A DNA stretch of 64,000 bases from Gaiellasilicea sp963806955 (GCA_963806955.1 CAWDZG010000002.1:1488001-1552000), one strand, 5' to 3'; shown: positions 18,842 to 27,303, counted from the first letter of the stretch. Translations and numbers: made by a program. Notes: generated by a model from the sequence alone, not told the origin.

Positions 18842-19273
18842 CTAGTCCCGCAACGCCTGCGCGGCCGCGAGCAGCTCGTCGAAGTCGGGCACCTCCGAGT
18901 CCTCGTACCGCCACGATCGGAGCACCGTACCGTCCTCGCCGACGAGGAACGCCGCCCGCTGCGGCACGCCCTCGTGCCGGCGCCGCGTCCGCAGCGCGTC
19001 GAAGCGCTTCCCGAGCGTCCCGTTCCAGTCCGAGAGCAGGTCGACGTCGACCCCCAGCGCCTCCTTCCAGGCGCGGTGCGACCAGGACGAGTCGCGCGAG
19101 ACGCCGAAGACGCGCACCCCGGCGCGCTCGAACTCCGGCCTCCTGTCACGCAGGAGGCGTAGCTCCTGCGTTCAGGTCGGCGACCAGTCGAAGAGGTAGA
19201 AGACGAGCAGGATCGGCCCGCCCTCGAGCAGCTCCTCGAGCTCCGCCTCCGAGCCGTCCTCGCGCCAGATCAC
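18842..19273 (-). CDS. Peroxiredoxin, candidate selenoprotein (in-frame TGA at the catalytic position)
   Basis: GTG 19273 opens a frame reading IWREDGSEAELEELLEGG, then LLVFYLFDWSPT, TGA (19174-19172), and continues TQELRLLRDRRPEF, FGVSRDSSWSHRAW, LLSDWNGTLGKRFDAL to TAG 18842: 143 residues if TGA is read through. In AhpC/TSA peroxiredoxins the peroxidatic Cys follows exactly this F-x-x-S-P-T element and precedes T-x-E-L, so the TGA (codon 34) falls on the catalytic residue. Selenocysteine replaces Cys here in known PrxU proteins. A suitable hairpin lies at 19138-19158. Reading the TGA as stop would leave two useless halves; ATG/GTG starts inside (19117) would make a protein without its active site. 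Role: peroxide reduction in the cytoplasm. Confidence 0.8.
19138..19158 (-). promoter_or_regulatory. Candidate bacterial SECIS hairpin
   Basis: Perfect 8-bp stem GCCTCCTG / CAGGAGGC with loop CGTGA; the loop begins 22 nt after the TGA and has G as second base. Bacterial SECIS elements need an apical loop roughly 16-37 nt from UGA with a G among its first two bases, so it fits. A competing 9-bp hairpin (ACGCAGGAG / CTCCTGCGT) starts right after the TGA. Confidence 0.7.
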
Positions 19274-19282
19274 GCCGCGAAT

Positions 19283-19893
19283 CTACCCAGCGAGCCGCAG
19301 CACGGCCGCCGCGTAGCGGCGCGCGGACGCGTCGGGCAGCTCGCCGGGTGGCAGCTCGACGACGAATGACGCCTGGCCGAGCCCGTTCTGCCAGCGCGAC
19401 GCCGACCCGGGCGGCCAGTCGAGCGACCGGTAGGGGACACCGGCGAGCTGCGCGTACCGGCGTGCCAGCGCCCGGCTCGGCCCCCACGCGCGAACGACAG
19501 ACTGCGGCTGGTGGAACCAGATCGTCACGTCGGGCCGCAGGCGCAGGATCAGCTTCCGCGCGATCCGCGTCTCCCGCTGCGTCGCGGCGAGGAAGTCGCG
19601 GTTGAGGTCGGCGCCGCGCGCGTTGAAGCGGCTCCGGCGCGCGTAGCCGTCCGGGTTCAGCTGGTGCAGCGAGCCACAGGTCGCGCGTGCCGGCGCGAGC
19701 GCGCGAGCAGGCGGGTCACCTTCATCCCTTCGCACTCGTTTCCGTGGATGCAGCCGATGACGAGCACGCGCGGCCCGACCCCGCCGACGTGCTCGACGGA
19801 GATCGGCCGGCCCTCCCAGGAGCGGCCGAGCTGCCGCACATCTGAGGTGCCGCTGCCGAGCGCGACGGAAGCGATCAGCGCGGCGAGGAGCAC
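19283..19893 (-). CDS. Secreted M14 zinc carboxypeptidase / murein amidase-like, frameshifted
   Basis: Signal peptide MLLAALIASVALGSG from GTG 19893. The zinc site HGNECEG (His and Glu) is in the first frame; after two indels within about 30 nt near 19,690-19,715 the second frame gives HQLNPDGYARRSRFNARGAD and LNRDF, the third zinc ligand in WFHQPQS, and the catalytic Glu in SFVVELPPG. These are the M14 motifs in correct order. At about 203 residues it is short, as in the murein-peptide amidase group. It probably trims peptidoglycan peptides outside the cell. Confidence 0.75.
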
Positions 19894-19899
19894 GGTGCG

Positions 19900-19905
19900 A
19901 TCGTA
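19900..19905 (-). promoter_or_regulatory. -10 hexamer of the M14 gene (leaderless)
   Basis: TACGAT on the minus strand with a 6-nt spacer before GTG 19893. Confidence 0.5.
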
Positions 19906-19940
19906 GGCGGCTCAGCCGCTGCCGCGCGACCTTCGAAACG

Positions 19941-21137
19941 TCAGCCGGACGCTGGCTCGGCCTCGGTCGCCTTCGCGATCTCCTCGACGACCTCGACGAT
20001 GTCGCGGTTCGCGTTGAAGACGCGCAGCTGGCGGTCGGCGCCGTTGCCGCGGGAAAGGATCTCGCCGATGCCCTCGAGCTCGCGATCCGAGCCGAGCTCC
20101 TTCGCGTGCGGGGCGATCTCCTTGAGCGTACGCCGGATCAGCTGTGCGACCGGGACGCGGTTGCGGGCGCCCGTGAGCAGGTCCATCACCGGCGCCTCGA
20201 GCCCGTAGCGGGCGGCGAGCCACTTGTTCTCGGTGGTGAGGATCCGGTGGTACGACGGGATCTCCTCGCCGCGGTCGAACTGCTCCGAGAGCTGCTTCAC
20301 GAGCGCCTGGCAGTAGGCGGCGAGCGCGACCGCGTCCTCGACGCGCGTGACGGCGTCGCAGATCCGGATCTCGATCGTGCCGAGCCTCGGGTGCAGCCGG
20401 ATGTCCCACCAGATGTGCGTGTAGTCGGCGATGCAGCCGGTGCGCTCGAGCTGACCCACGACCTCCGCGTAGTCGGCGTAGTCGCGGAAGCGTGGCGGCG
20501 GGCCCGAGCGCGGGAAGGCGGCGAAGACCATCTGCCTGCTGGACGCCAGCCCGGTCGGCTCGCCGCGCCAGAACGGGGACGAGGCCGAGAGTGCGAGCAG
20601 CGGCCCGAGGTGCGGCAGCAGTCCGTTCACGACCTGGATCGCCTTCTCCGGGTTGTCGATCGCGACGTGGATGTGCATGCCGAAGATCAGCTCCCGGCGG
20701 GCGATGTACTGCAGCTGGTCGACGAGGTTGCGGTAGCGGTCGCGCGCCGTGATCCGCTGGCGCTCGAAGAGGCTGAACGGGTGCGTCCCGGCCGAGCCGA
20801 CGCGCATGCCCTTCTCGCGCCCGACCTTGCTGACGTACGCGCGGAGCTGGAGCAGTTCCCGCTGGATGTCCGCGGCGGTGCGGCAGACGGGAGTCGCGAT
20901 CTCGAGCACCGACTGCATCAGCTCGGCGTTGATCCGCGCCTCGAGCTCGTGCCCGGAGATCGCCTTGAGCACGGTGTCGATGTGCTGGACGAGGTCGAAC
21001 GTCTCGCCGTCGAGGAGCATGTACTCCTCCTCGACCCCGAGTGTGTACGGATCGGACTCCCCGAACTTGTGGTCGAGCACGCTGCCGCCGGCGACGACGC
21101 CCTTGCCGGTGATCGAGTTGGGGTAGATCTGCTTCAT
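19941..21137 (-). CDS. Carboxylate-amine ligase, glutamate-cysteine ligase GCS2 family (YbdK-like)
   Basis: A 398-residue GCS2 enzyme, ATP-dependent gamma-glutamyl ligation in the family. Visible signatures: TLGVEEEYMLLD near the N-terminus, HIHVAIDN, YTHIWWDIRLHPRLGTIEIR (ATP/substrate site) and CDAVTRVEDAVALAAYCQAL. The natural substrates of actinobacterial members are mostly untested, so glutathione synthesis should not be assumed. ATG 21137 overlaps the RidA stop by 4 bp (ATGA), forming an operon RidA - GCS2. Confidence 0.92.
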   Translation of the reverse strand: MKQIYPNSITGKGVVAGGSVLDHKFGESDPYTLGVEEEYMLLDGETFDLVQHIDTVLKAISGHELEARINAELMQSVLEIATPVCRTAADIQRELLQLRAYVSKVGREKGMRVGSAGTHPFSLFERQRITARDRYRNLVDQLQYIARRELIFGMHIHVAIDNPEKAIQVVNGLLPHLGPLLALSASSPFWRGEPTGLASSRQMVFAAFPRSGPPPRFRDYADYAEVVGQLERTGCIADYTHIWWDIRLHPRLGTIEIRICDAVTRVEDAVALAAYCQALVKQLSEQFDRGEEIPSYHRILTTENKWLAARYGLEAPVMDLLTGARNRVPVAQLIRRTLKEIAPHAKELGSDRELEGIGEILSRGNGADRQLRVFNANRDIVEVVEEIAKATEAEPASG

Positions 21138-21520
21138 GCTCCCTGGAGGACGGCGTCGGCCTCGATCTCGACGTGCCAGCGCGGGTCGAGCAGCGCCTTC
21201 ACGACGACCGCGGTGGAGGCGGGCCTGATCTCGGCGAACACCTCGCCGTGTGCGCGGCCGATCTCGTCGAAGTCGTCCGCGTCGGTGAGGTAGATCCGGG
21301 TGCGGACGACGTCGCCGAAGCCCCCGCCCGCCTCCGCCAGGGCGCGCCCGACGATCTCGAGGCACAGCCGCGCCTGCTCGTAGACGCTCTCGGGCGGCTC
21401 GCCTTCGCGCGGGATCGGAGCCGTTCCGGCCACGTGCACGTTGCGCCCGCTGACGACGGCCCGCGAGTAGCCGACGACTGCCTCGAACGGCGAGTGTCCC
21501 GGAATGAGGCGGCGGTTCAT
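21134..21520 (-). CDS. RidA-family (YjgF/UK114) protein
   Basis: A 128-residue Rid-family protein: GYSRAVVSGRNVHVAGTAP, then VRTRIYLTDADDF with the conserved Arg that binds the carboxylate, and ALLDPRWHVEIEADAV. RidA enzymes hydrolyse reactive enamine/imine intermediates; other Rid subgroups lack that activity, and this one cannot be placed with certainty. A GATACT hexamer 6 nt before ATG 21520 may be its promoter. Confidence 0.92.
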   Translation of the reverse strand: MNRRLIPGHSPFEAVVGYSRAVVSGRNVHVAGTAPIPREGEPPESVYEQARLCLEIVGRALAEAGGGFGDVVRTRIYLTDADDFDEIGRAHGEVFAEIRPASTAVVVKALLDPRWHVEIEADAVLQGA

Positions 21521-21532
21521 CGGCGAAGTATC

Positions 21533-22363
21533 TCAGTCCGCGCGCGCCGCTTCCGCCCGCCTCGGGTCGAGCCGGTCCTGAAAGGCGTCGGCGGCCAGGT
21601 TGGCCAGCACGGCGAAGAGCGCGATCATGCCGCTCGGCAGCGCGACGTTCCAGATCCGGTGGAAGCGCACGCCCTCGACGGCCATGTTCCCCCAGGTCGG
21701 CGTCGGCGGGTTCGGCCCGAGCCCGAGCACCGAGAGGAACGCCTCGCCGAGGATCACGCCGGGCAGCTCGAGCAGCACGACGACCACCAGCAACCCGAGC
21801 GTGTTCGGGAGCACGTGGTGGAGCAGCACTCGGTGCCGTCGCGCGCCCACGGCGCGGGCCGCACGGATGAACTCCGCCTCGCGCAGCACGAGCACGTGGC
21901 CACGGACGAGCCTCGCCGTGAGCATCCAGCTGACGATCGCGAGCGCGAAGACGACCGCCCAGATCGTCATCGCGCTCTGGTTCAGTGCGACGAGGATCAC
22001 GATCGCGATCGGCAGCCGCGGCAGAGCGAGCAGCCCGTCGAGCAGGCGCATCAGCACCCCGTCGACGCGACCGCCGGCGAGGCCGGCGACGGCGCCGTAG
22101 GTGAAGCCGACGGCGAGGACGATCGCAAGGGCGAGCCCGGTGATCGCGAGCGAGACGCGGCCGGCGGCGGCGAGCCGGGTGAGCAGGTCGCGCCCGAACT
22201 GATCGGTGCCGAGCGGATGCGCGAAGCTCAGGCTCTCGCGCGAGCGGTCGAGGTCGACGTCGTTGTGGCCGAACGGCGCCACCTCCGGCCAGAGGGCGCA
22301 GAAGAGGATCAGCACGACGAGCGCGAGCGCGTACATACCGCCGCGCCCTCCCAGGCGTCTCAT
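21533..22363 (-). CDS. ABC transporter permease, DppC/OppC type
   Basis: A 276-residue inner-membrane permease with six helices. The N-terminal extension HPLGTDQFGRDLLTRL is typical of DppC-like subunits, and the EAA loop (EFIRAARAVGARRHRVLLHH) docks the ATPase. ATG 22363 overlaps the stop of the DppB-like gene. Substrate: peptides, nickel or similar; no binding protein or ATPase gene is adjacent. Confidence 0.92.
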   Translation of the reverse strand: MRRLGGRGGMYALALVVLILFCALWPEVAPFGHNDVDLDRSRESLSFAHPLGTDQFGRDLLTRLAAAGRVSLAITGLALAIVLAVGFTYGAVAGLAGGRVDGVLMRLLDGLLALPRLPIAIVILVALNQSAMTIWAVVFALAIVSWMLTARLVRGHVLVLREAEFIRAARAVGARRHRVLLHHVLPNTLGLLVVVVLLELPGVILGEAFLSVLGLGPNPPTPTWGNMAVEGVRFHRIWNVALPSGMIALFAVLANLAADAFQDRLDPRRAEAARAD

Positions 22364-23294
22364 CGGGCCTCCCTCGTGCGCGGGTCGAGCAGCGCGATCG
22401 CGATGTCGGTGACGAGGTTGAGCGCGATCACGATCGCCGCGAGCACGACCGTCAACCCCATCACCATCGGGAAGTCGCGCACGCGGGCGGCATCGAGGAA
22501 CGCGCCGGAGGCGCCGGGAACGCCGAAGTACTCCTCGACGAAGAACGCGCCCGTGATCAGCAGCGCCAGCATCGGCACGACCGCGGAGAGCACCGGCACG
22601 AGCGCGTTCCGGAGGACGTGCACGAGCACGATCCGGTCGCGCCGGAGACCCTTCGCGCGCGCAGTGCGAACGTAGTCCTCGCCGAGCGTCTCCACGACGG
22701 CCGCCCGCACGAGGCGGGCGATGTAGCCCGCCGGCGCGAGCGCGAGCGTCAGCACCGGCAGTAACCGCGCCTCCCACGTCCCCCAGCCGAGCGGGAACCA
22801 GTGCCACTCGAGCGCCGGATAGCGCGAGAGCAGCCAGGCGACGAAGAAGACCGGGACGACGAGCAGGATGGTCGAGGCCGTCGTCGCCGCCGTGTCGGCC
22901 TTGGCTCCGCGCTTCAGCGCCGCGAGCAGCCCGAGCACGAGCGCCGGCCGGCACGGCGACGAGCGCGGCGAGCCCGACGAGCTGCGCCGTCACGGGCAGG
23001 CTGCGCTCGATCACCGCGTCGACGGTGACGCCGCGCCGGTTCAGCGACGGCCCGAAGTCGAACGTGATCACGTTCGCGACGTAGTGCGACGAACTCGACG
23101 AACCACGGATCGTCGAGGTGGTAGTACGCGCGCAGGTCGCGCTCGAGCGGCAACGGTACGCCCGCAAAGCCCTCGGGCAGCACGAACGGGTCGCCGCCCA
23201 TCCCGCGCAGGAGCGCGAACGTCACCAGCAGCACGAGCAGGAGCAGCGGCATCGCCCAGAGCAGGCGGCGGAGGGTGAACACCAGGATGCCCAC
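22360..23294 (-). CDS. ABC transporter permease, DppB/OppB type, frameshifted
   Basis: GTG 23294 starts the typical DppB N-terminus (VFTLRRLLWAMPLLLLVLLV, then YYHLDDPWFVEF). Two indels, near 23,095 and 22,950, move the frame via FGPSLNRRGVTVDAVIERSL to the C-terminal part with LAPAGYIARLVRAAVVETL and the EAA loop DYVRTARAKGLRRDRIVLVH. About 311 residues when repaired. Partner of the DppC-like permease downstream. Confidence 0.85.
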
Positions 23295-23326
23295 GACGAA
23301 CGGTAGTTACCATCGCGGGCCGTGCG

Positions 23327-24148
23327 ATGCGCTACGCCGGATCGACGAGTGGCCCGCCGCGCACGCGCGCGGCGGGCGTCGCGGACGCGACTGCGACGAT
23401 CGCCCGCCACGGCGCACGTCGAGCACCGGTTCGCCTGGGGCTCGGTGACCAAGCTGCTCGTCGCCTACGCGACGCTCGTCGCCGCCGAGGAGGGCTCCGT
23501 CGACCTCGACGAGCCCGCCGGGCCGGCAGGGGGCGACCGTTCGGCATCTGCTCGCCCACGCCTCCGGACTCGCCTGGGACTCTCCGAAGCCGCTGGGGAA
23601 GCCGGGTGAGCGCCGGGTCTACTCGAACACCGGCTATCTCGCGCTCGCCGAGCACGTCGCCGAGGCGCGGACGGAGATGCCGTTCGCCGACTATCTCGGC
23701 CGCCGCGGTGCTGCAGCCGCTCGGGCTCGGCGCGACGCTCGAGGGCGACGCGGCCGGCGGGATCGTCGGCACGCTCGGCGACATGCTCCGCTTCGGGCAG
23801 GAGGCGCTCGCGCCGTCGCTGGTCGCACCCGAGACGCTCGCCGAGGCGACGACGGTGCAGTTTCCCGGACTCGACGGCGTGCTGCCCGGCTACGGCCGGC
23901 AGAGCCCGAACGACTGGGGGCTCGGCTTCGAGCTCCGCGACGGCAAGTCGCCGCACTGGACCGGGACGCGCAACTCGGAGCGCACGTACGGGCACTTCGG
24001 CTCCAAGCCCGGCAGCGCGACCTTCCTCTGGATCGACCCCGAGCGCGAGCTCGTCGCCGCCGGGCTCGCAGACGAGTCGTTCGGCGACTGGGCGGCCGAG
24101 GCGTGGCCCGCGCTCTCGGACGCGCTACTGGAGGAAGTCGAGCAGTAG
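23327..24148 (+). CDS. Beta-lactamase-related serine hydrolase, multiply frameshifted
   Basis: Pieces in different frames reconstruct a class C-type serine hydrolase: start MRYAGSTSGPPRTRAAGV, then WGSVTKLLVAYATLVAAEE with the S-x-x-K nucleophile, YSNTGYLALAEHVAE with the Y-x-N motif, LQPLGLGATLEG, and YGHFGSKPGS as the third (H/K-x-G) motif. Indels lie near 23,400, 23,530, 23,580 and 23,705. About 270 residues with no signal peptide, so probably a cytoplasmic esterase/peptidase-like enzyme rather than an antibiotic-resistance enzyme. A TACCAT hexamer at 23308-23313 may be its promoter. Confidence 0.72.
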   Translation: MRYAGSTSGPPRTRAAGVADATATIARHGARRAPVRLGLGDQAARRLRDARRRRGGLRRPRRARRAGRGRPFGICSPTPPDSPGTLRSRWGSRVSAGSTRTPAISRSPSTSPRRGRRCRSPTISAAAVLQPLGLGATLEGDAAGGIVGTLGDMLRFGQEALAPSLVAPETLAEATTVQFPGLDGVLPGYGRQSPNDWGLGFELRDGKSPHWTGTRNSERTYGHFGSKPGSATFLWIDPERELVAAGLADESFGDWAAEAWPALSDALLEEVEQ

Positions 24149-24845
24149 CCGGTTCAGCTCGTCCGGGCGCTCGAGGCTCGGCAGGTGCCCGGCGCCCGCG
24201 ATCGTCTCGAGCCGTGCGTCCGGGATCCCGGCGGCGAGCTGCTCCGCCATCGCCGTGATGTCCTCGAGGTCCTCGGCGCCGACGACGACGAGGGTCGGCG
24301 CACGCGACATCGCCGAGCCGCTCGGTCGCCGGCGGCTCCGGCCAGACGCCCTTGACCTGATCCGTCGACCGGCAGCTGCTGCTCGTACGAGCGGAGCGTC
24401 ATCGCCTCCGTCAGCGCGCGCACGTCCGGCGGCCGCGTCCGGCCCGAGCCACATCTCCGCCTGCTGTCGCGCCGCGGCGGCGAGGTCGCCGCGCTCGATC
24501 GCCTCTTCCTCCGCCGCGAAGCCTGCCTGTGCCGCTTCCGACCAGTCCCACCCGCCGAGCCCTGCCCCGACGAGCACGAGCTGCTCGACGAGCTCGGGAT
24601 GCGTGACGGCGAGCTCGAGCGCGATCCGGCCGCCGAACGAGCAGCCGACGACGGCGCCGGGCCCGTCGAGCTGCGTCGCGGCGAAGCCGACGTAGTCGAT
24701 CGTGCCGGGCTCGAGCGGCGCGTCGCCGAAGCCGGGCAGGTCGGGAGCGAGCGACGCGGTGGCCGGCAGCCTCGAGCGCGGCGAGCTGCGGCGCCCACAT
24801 GCGGCGGTCGGCGATCCCGGCGTGCAGGAGCAGGACGTCAGTCAT
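24125..24845 (-). CDS. Alpha/beta hydrolase, multiply frameshifted
   Basis: MTDVLLLHAGIADRRMW begins a typical hydrolase with the HxG oxyanion motif. After indels the central piece in a second frame supplies the nucleophile elbow GCSFGGRIALELAV, the cap region LGGWDWSEAAQAG, and then PTLVVVGAEDLEDI with the acid and GAGHLPSLERPDELNRLL with the catalytic His. Breaks lie near 24,760, 24,435 and 24,340. About 240 residues. Substrate unknown. It overlaps the cNMP-binding gene by 8 bp upstream and converges on the beta-lactamase-like gene. Confidence 0.72.
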
Positions 24846-25212
24846 CGGCGAAGAGCGGCCGGAGCAGCTCGTCGAAGGTCTCCCGGTCGCAGCTCGCGAC
24901 CACCGCGGGGGTGACGGCGCGCACCGACGCAGTGCGCGGGATCCCCATCGCCAGCGCCACTTCGCCGAACGAGTCGCCGGGGCGAAGCATCCGGCGCTCG
25001 CCGATCGCCTCCTGGCTGACGCTCATCATCCCCGAGAGCACGATGTAGAAGCGCTCGCCGGGCTCTCCTTCCCGCACGACCGTCTGGCCGGGGCCGACTT
25101 CCTCGCGCTCGAGCCGGGCGGCGAGCTTGGAAAGGTGCTCGCCCGGCAGGCCGGTGAGCAGCCCGACGCGGGAGAGCTCGTGCACGGTGGCGGGGACGTG
25201 GCGTGGGCTCAC
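24838..25212 (-). CDS. Stand-alone cyclic-nucleotide-binding domain protein
   Basis: A 124-residue single cNMP-binding domain: VVREGEPGERFYIVLSGMM, then the phosphate-binding cassette FGEVALAMGIPRTASVRA. There is no DNA-binding helix-turn-helix or other effector domain, so it must act through a partner. GTG 25212 is preceded by a TAACGT hexamer at 6 nt. It forms an operon with the alpha/beta hydrolase and shares its promoter region with the divergent Nudix gene. Confidence 0.85.
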   Translation of the reverse strand: MSPRHVPATVHELSRVGLLTGLPGEHLSKLAARLEREEVGPGQTVVREGEPGERFYIVLSGMMSVSQEAIGERRMLRPGDSFGEVALAMGIPRTASVRAVTPAVVASCDRETFDELLRPLFADD

Positions 25213-25217
25213 GGCGG

Positions 25218-25224
25218 TACGTTA
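25218..25224. promoter_or_regulatory. Superimposed divergent leaderless promoters
   Basis: Within GTACGTTAAC, TACGTT (plus, 25218-25223) lies 7 nt before ATG 25231, and TAACGT (minus, 25224-25219) lies 6 nt before GTG 25212. The two -10 hexamers share five base pairs, so the two genes cannot be initiated at the same time. Confidence 0.55.
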
Positions 25225-25230
25225 ACCCCG

Positions 25231-25741
25231 ATGGGGTTCCTCGACGGCTGGCGCCACTGCCCGCGCTGTGGCGCGGACGGCGAGCATCAGCGGCGACCAC
25301 TTCGCGTGCCCGGCCTGCGGCCACGTCGTCTGGGCGAACCCCGCGCCCGCGGTGCAGGCGCTCGTCGAGCGCGACGGCCGCCTGCTGCTCGGTCGGCGCG
25401 CCTTCGACCCGAGCGTGGGCCTGTGGGATCTGCCCGGCGGGTTTCTCGACGAGGACGAGCATCCGCTCGACGCGCTCGTCCGCGAGCTGCGCGAGGAGAC
25501 CGGGCTCGAGATCGAGGTCGGTGCGTTCGTCGGCGTCTGGATGGAGCCCGGCTACCAGGGCCGAACCGTGCTCGCGCTGACGTACGACGCGATCGTGACC
25601 GGCGGCACCGAGCAGGCCGCCGACGACGTCGCGGAGTTGCGCTGGTTCGCGCCCGGCGAGCTGCCCGCCGACGACGAGCTCGCGTTCCCGCACTTCCGCG
25701 AGCTACTGCGGCTCTGGCGCGCGCGGCACGAGCACGCGTAG
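25231..25741 (+). CDS. Nudix hydrolase with N-terminal zinc ribbon, frameshifted
   Basis: MGFLDGWRHCPRCGAD starts in one frame and, after one indel near 25,285, continues as ISGDHFACPACGHVVWANP: together a four-Cys zinc ribbon, as in NudC-like proteins. The complete Nudix box follows (GGFLDEDEHPLDALVRELRE then ETGLE). At about 170 residues it hydrolyses a nucleoside diphosphate derivative; NADH or a related dinucleotide is possible, but specificity is not visible. Confidence 0.85.
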
Positions 25742-26515
25742 CGCCCGCGGCTCGATCCGGAACGAGACGGGCGAGTCGAGCTCGACCGGCTCGCCGTCGA
25801 CGGCCGTGCGCATGCGCGGCAGGGGGGAGCCGATCTCGAGCTCGGTGCAGGCCCGCTCCTCCCAGGTGATCCGCCGGAAGCCGTGCGGGACGTAGAGGTG
25901 AAGCCTGCCCTCGTCGAGCCGTTCGCGTTCTCCGAGCGAGAGCAGGTCGAGGCTGTAGTCGTTGTTGCCGACGAGGACCAGCCGCGCCCGCACGTGCTTC
26001 CCGTCGATCGTGAAGCGCTGGCGACGGCGGCGGTCCTTCGCCGTCAGCAGCAGCGCGCGCAGCCGGGCGAGCGCGTCGCGGCGCCGGCGGTGGTGCTCGC
26101 GGCGGTGCACGAGCCGTGCGTAGAGGCCGAGCGAGACGTTGTTGAGGAAGAGCCGCTCTCCGGCCCGCCCGACGTCGACCCTGCGCTCGACGCCGCCGTC
26201 GAAGGCGGCGAGCGCCGCGATCGGGTCGTTCCGGTCGAGCCCGAGGTCGCGGGCGAAGTGATTGCGGGTGCCGAAGGGGACGACGACGAACGGCACGTCC
26301 TGCTCGATCGCCACGTCGGCGATCGCGGCGAGCGAGCCGTCGCCGCCCGCCATCCCGAGCACGTCGGCTCCGGCGTTGCGGGCGAGCTGCTGCAGATCGT
26401 CGCCGTCGGCGAGGAAATGGACGGTCACGCCCCGTGCTTCCGCGGCGTCGCGCAGCTCGTCCGCGCTCGGCGAGGCGTTGCCGGAGTTTGGGTTGACGAT
26501 CAGGTATCGCTGCAT
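25703..26515 (-). CDS. Diacylglycerol/lipid kinase family protein
   Basis: A 270-residue DAGK-catalytic-domain protein: MQRYLIVNPNSGNA, the glycine-rich GMAGGDGSLAA that binds ATP, VPFGTRNHFARDLGLD (the usual GT-x-N-DFAR element), and a C-terminal FRIEPRALRVLVP. Such enzymes phosphorylate diacylglycerol or long-chain lipids at the membrane. It shares 39 bp at its 3' end with the convergent Nudix gene. An 18-bp motif seen also before the histidine kinase lies 27 bp upstream. Confidence 0.9.
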   Translation of the reverse strand: MQRYLIVNPNSGNASPSADELRDAAEARGVTVHFLADGDDLQQLARNAGADVLGMAGGDGSLAAIADVAIEQDVPFVVVPFGTRNHFARDLGLDRNDPIAALAAFDGGVERRVDVGRAGERLFLNNVSLGLYARLVHRREHHRRRRDALARLRALLLTAKDRRRRQRFTIDGKHVRARLVLVGNNDYSLDLLSLGERERLDEGRLHLYVPHGFRRITWEERACTELEIGSPLPRMRTAVDGEPVELDSPVSFRIEPRALRVLVPRAPEPQ

Positions 26516-26541
26516 CGGGTGAGGCCCGGCGGGCCCGCAAG

Positions 26542-26559
26542 ATAGGCCGAACGGCCCAT
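26542..26559. promoter_or_regulatory. Repeated palindromic motif, copy 1 (possible DevR-like box)
   Basis: ATAGGCCGAACGGCCCAT, located between the lipid kinase (minus) and the small 48-residue gene (plus). The same 18-mer with one change precedes the histidine kinase at 32235. Its core GGCCGnnCGGCC is symmetric. Confidence 0.5.
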
Positions 26560-26595
26560 GCGGTCTCACGGAGCAGCGTCGATCATGCCTGCACG

Positions 26596-26742
26596 ATGAG
26601 CGAGCGCGGTCTCCACACCATCGAAGACGACCTCTCCGAAACGTGGGTCGAGGACTGGGCTGCGGTCGGTCTCGCCGAGCTGGAGGCACTGCTCGCGAAG
26701 CACGCGGCGTTCCTCGGCTACCTCGAGGCGATCGAAGACTGA
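26596..26742 (+). CDS. Small acidic hypothetical protein
   Basis: ATG 26596 to TGA 26742 encodes 48 residues: MSERGLHTIEDDLSETWVED, then a Leu/Ala helix (ELEALLAKHAAFLGYLEAIE). Codon use matches neighbouring genes (G/C at third positions) and it fits neatly between two genes with a TAGGCT promoter after it. It is acidic and probably folds as one or two helices. No family recognised. Confidence 0.5.
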   Translation: MSERGLHTIEDDLSETWVEDWAAVGLAELEALLAKHAAFLGYLEAIED

Positions 26743-26766
26743 GTTTGCGCCCGGGTCCGGGCAGGG

Positions 26767-26772
26767 TAGGCT
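26767..26772 (+). promoter_or_regulatory. -10 hexamer of the DUF2231 gene (leaderless)
   Basis: TAGGCT with a 6-nt spacer before ATG 26779. Confidence 0.5.
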
Positions 26773-26778
26773 CGGACA

Positions 26779-27303
26779 ATGAAGTGGGGCTGGCTCTACC
26801 GCGGGACACCAGGGCATCCGCTCCATCCGCCCCTGACCGATGCGACGATCGGCATCTACACGTTCGCGACGATCGCGGCCGTGCTGAGCAAGGTCGGGAT
26901 CGCGGAGGAGAAGGCGGCGACCGCCTGGACGCTCGCGCTGATCGTCGGGCTGATCGTCACGCTCCCGACCGCTCTCACCGGCTTCGCCGACTGGGTTCGG
27001 ATCCAGCGCGGGACGCCGCTCTTCAAGACGGCGACGTCGCACATGGTCGCGATGCTCGTTGCGACGGCCTGCTTCCTGATCGCGATCGGCGCCGGCTACA
27101 GCGACGGCATCGACGGCGTCCTCACCGACGGCGCCTTCATTCTCACGCTGATCGGCTTCGGCCTGCTCACGCTCGGCGGCTGGCTCGGCGGCGCCGTCGT
27201 CTTCACCTACGGCATGCGCGTGCTCAACCTGGTCGAGGAACCGGCGAGCAAGGCTGCGTCGCCGGTCCCCCGCCAGGAAGAAGAAGCGGCCGAGAAGAGC
27301 TAG
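26779..27303 (+). CDS. DUF2231 membrane protein
   Basis: A 174-residue membrane protein starting with the DUF2231 hallmark GHPLHPPLTDATIGIYTF, which places a conserved HP-x-H before the first helix. Four hydrophobic helices follow (about 20-45, 50-68, 85-105, 120-150) and a short charged tail. The His motif suggests heme or metal binding, but the role of this family is not established. It converges on trxA with no gap. Confidence 0.85.
   Translation: MKWGWLYRGTPGHPLHPPLTDATIGIYTFATIAAVLSKVGIAEEKAATAWTLALIVGLIVTLPTALTGFADWVRIQRGTPLFKTATSHMVAMLVATACFLIAIGAGYSDGIDGVLTDGAFILTLIGFGLLTLGGWLGGAVVFTYGMRVLNLVEEPASKAASPVPRQEEEAAEKS

Noticed and set aside
18842..19117. Short peroxiredoxin starting at 19117
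   Set aside because: It would lack the catalytic residue and the first two strands of the fold; the conserved sequence continues upstream through the TGA.
23322..24148. Beta-lactamase-like gene as an antibiotic-resistance gene
   Set aside because: Motifs fit the broad serine-hydrolase family, there is no signal peptide, and the sequence is broken. Nothing shows beta-lactam hydrolysis.
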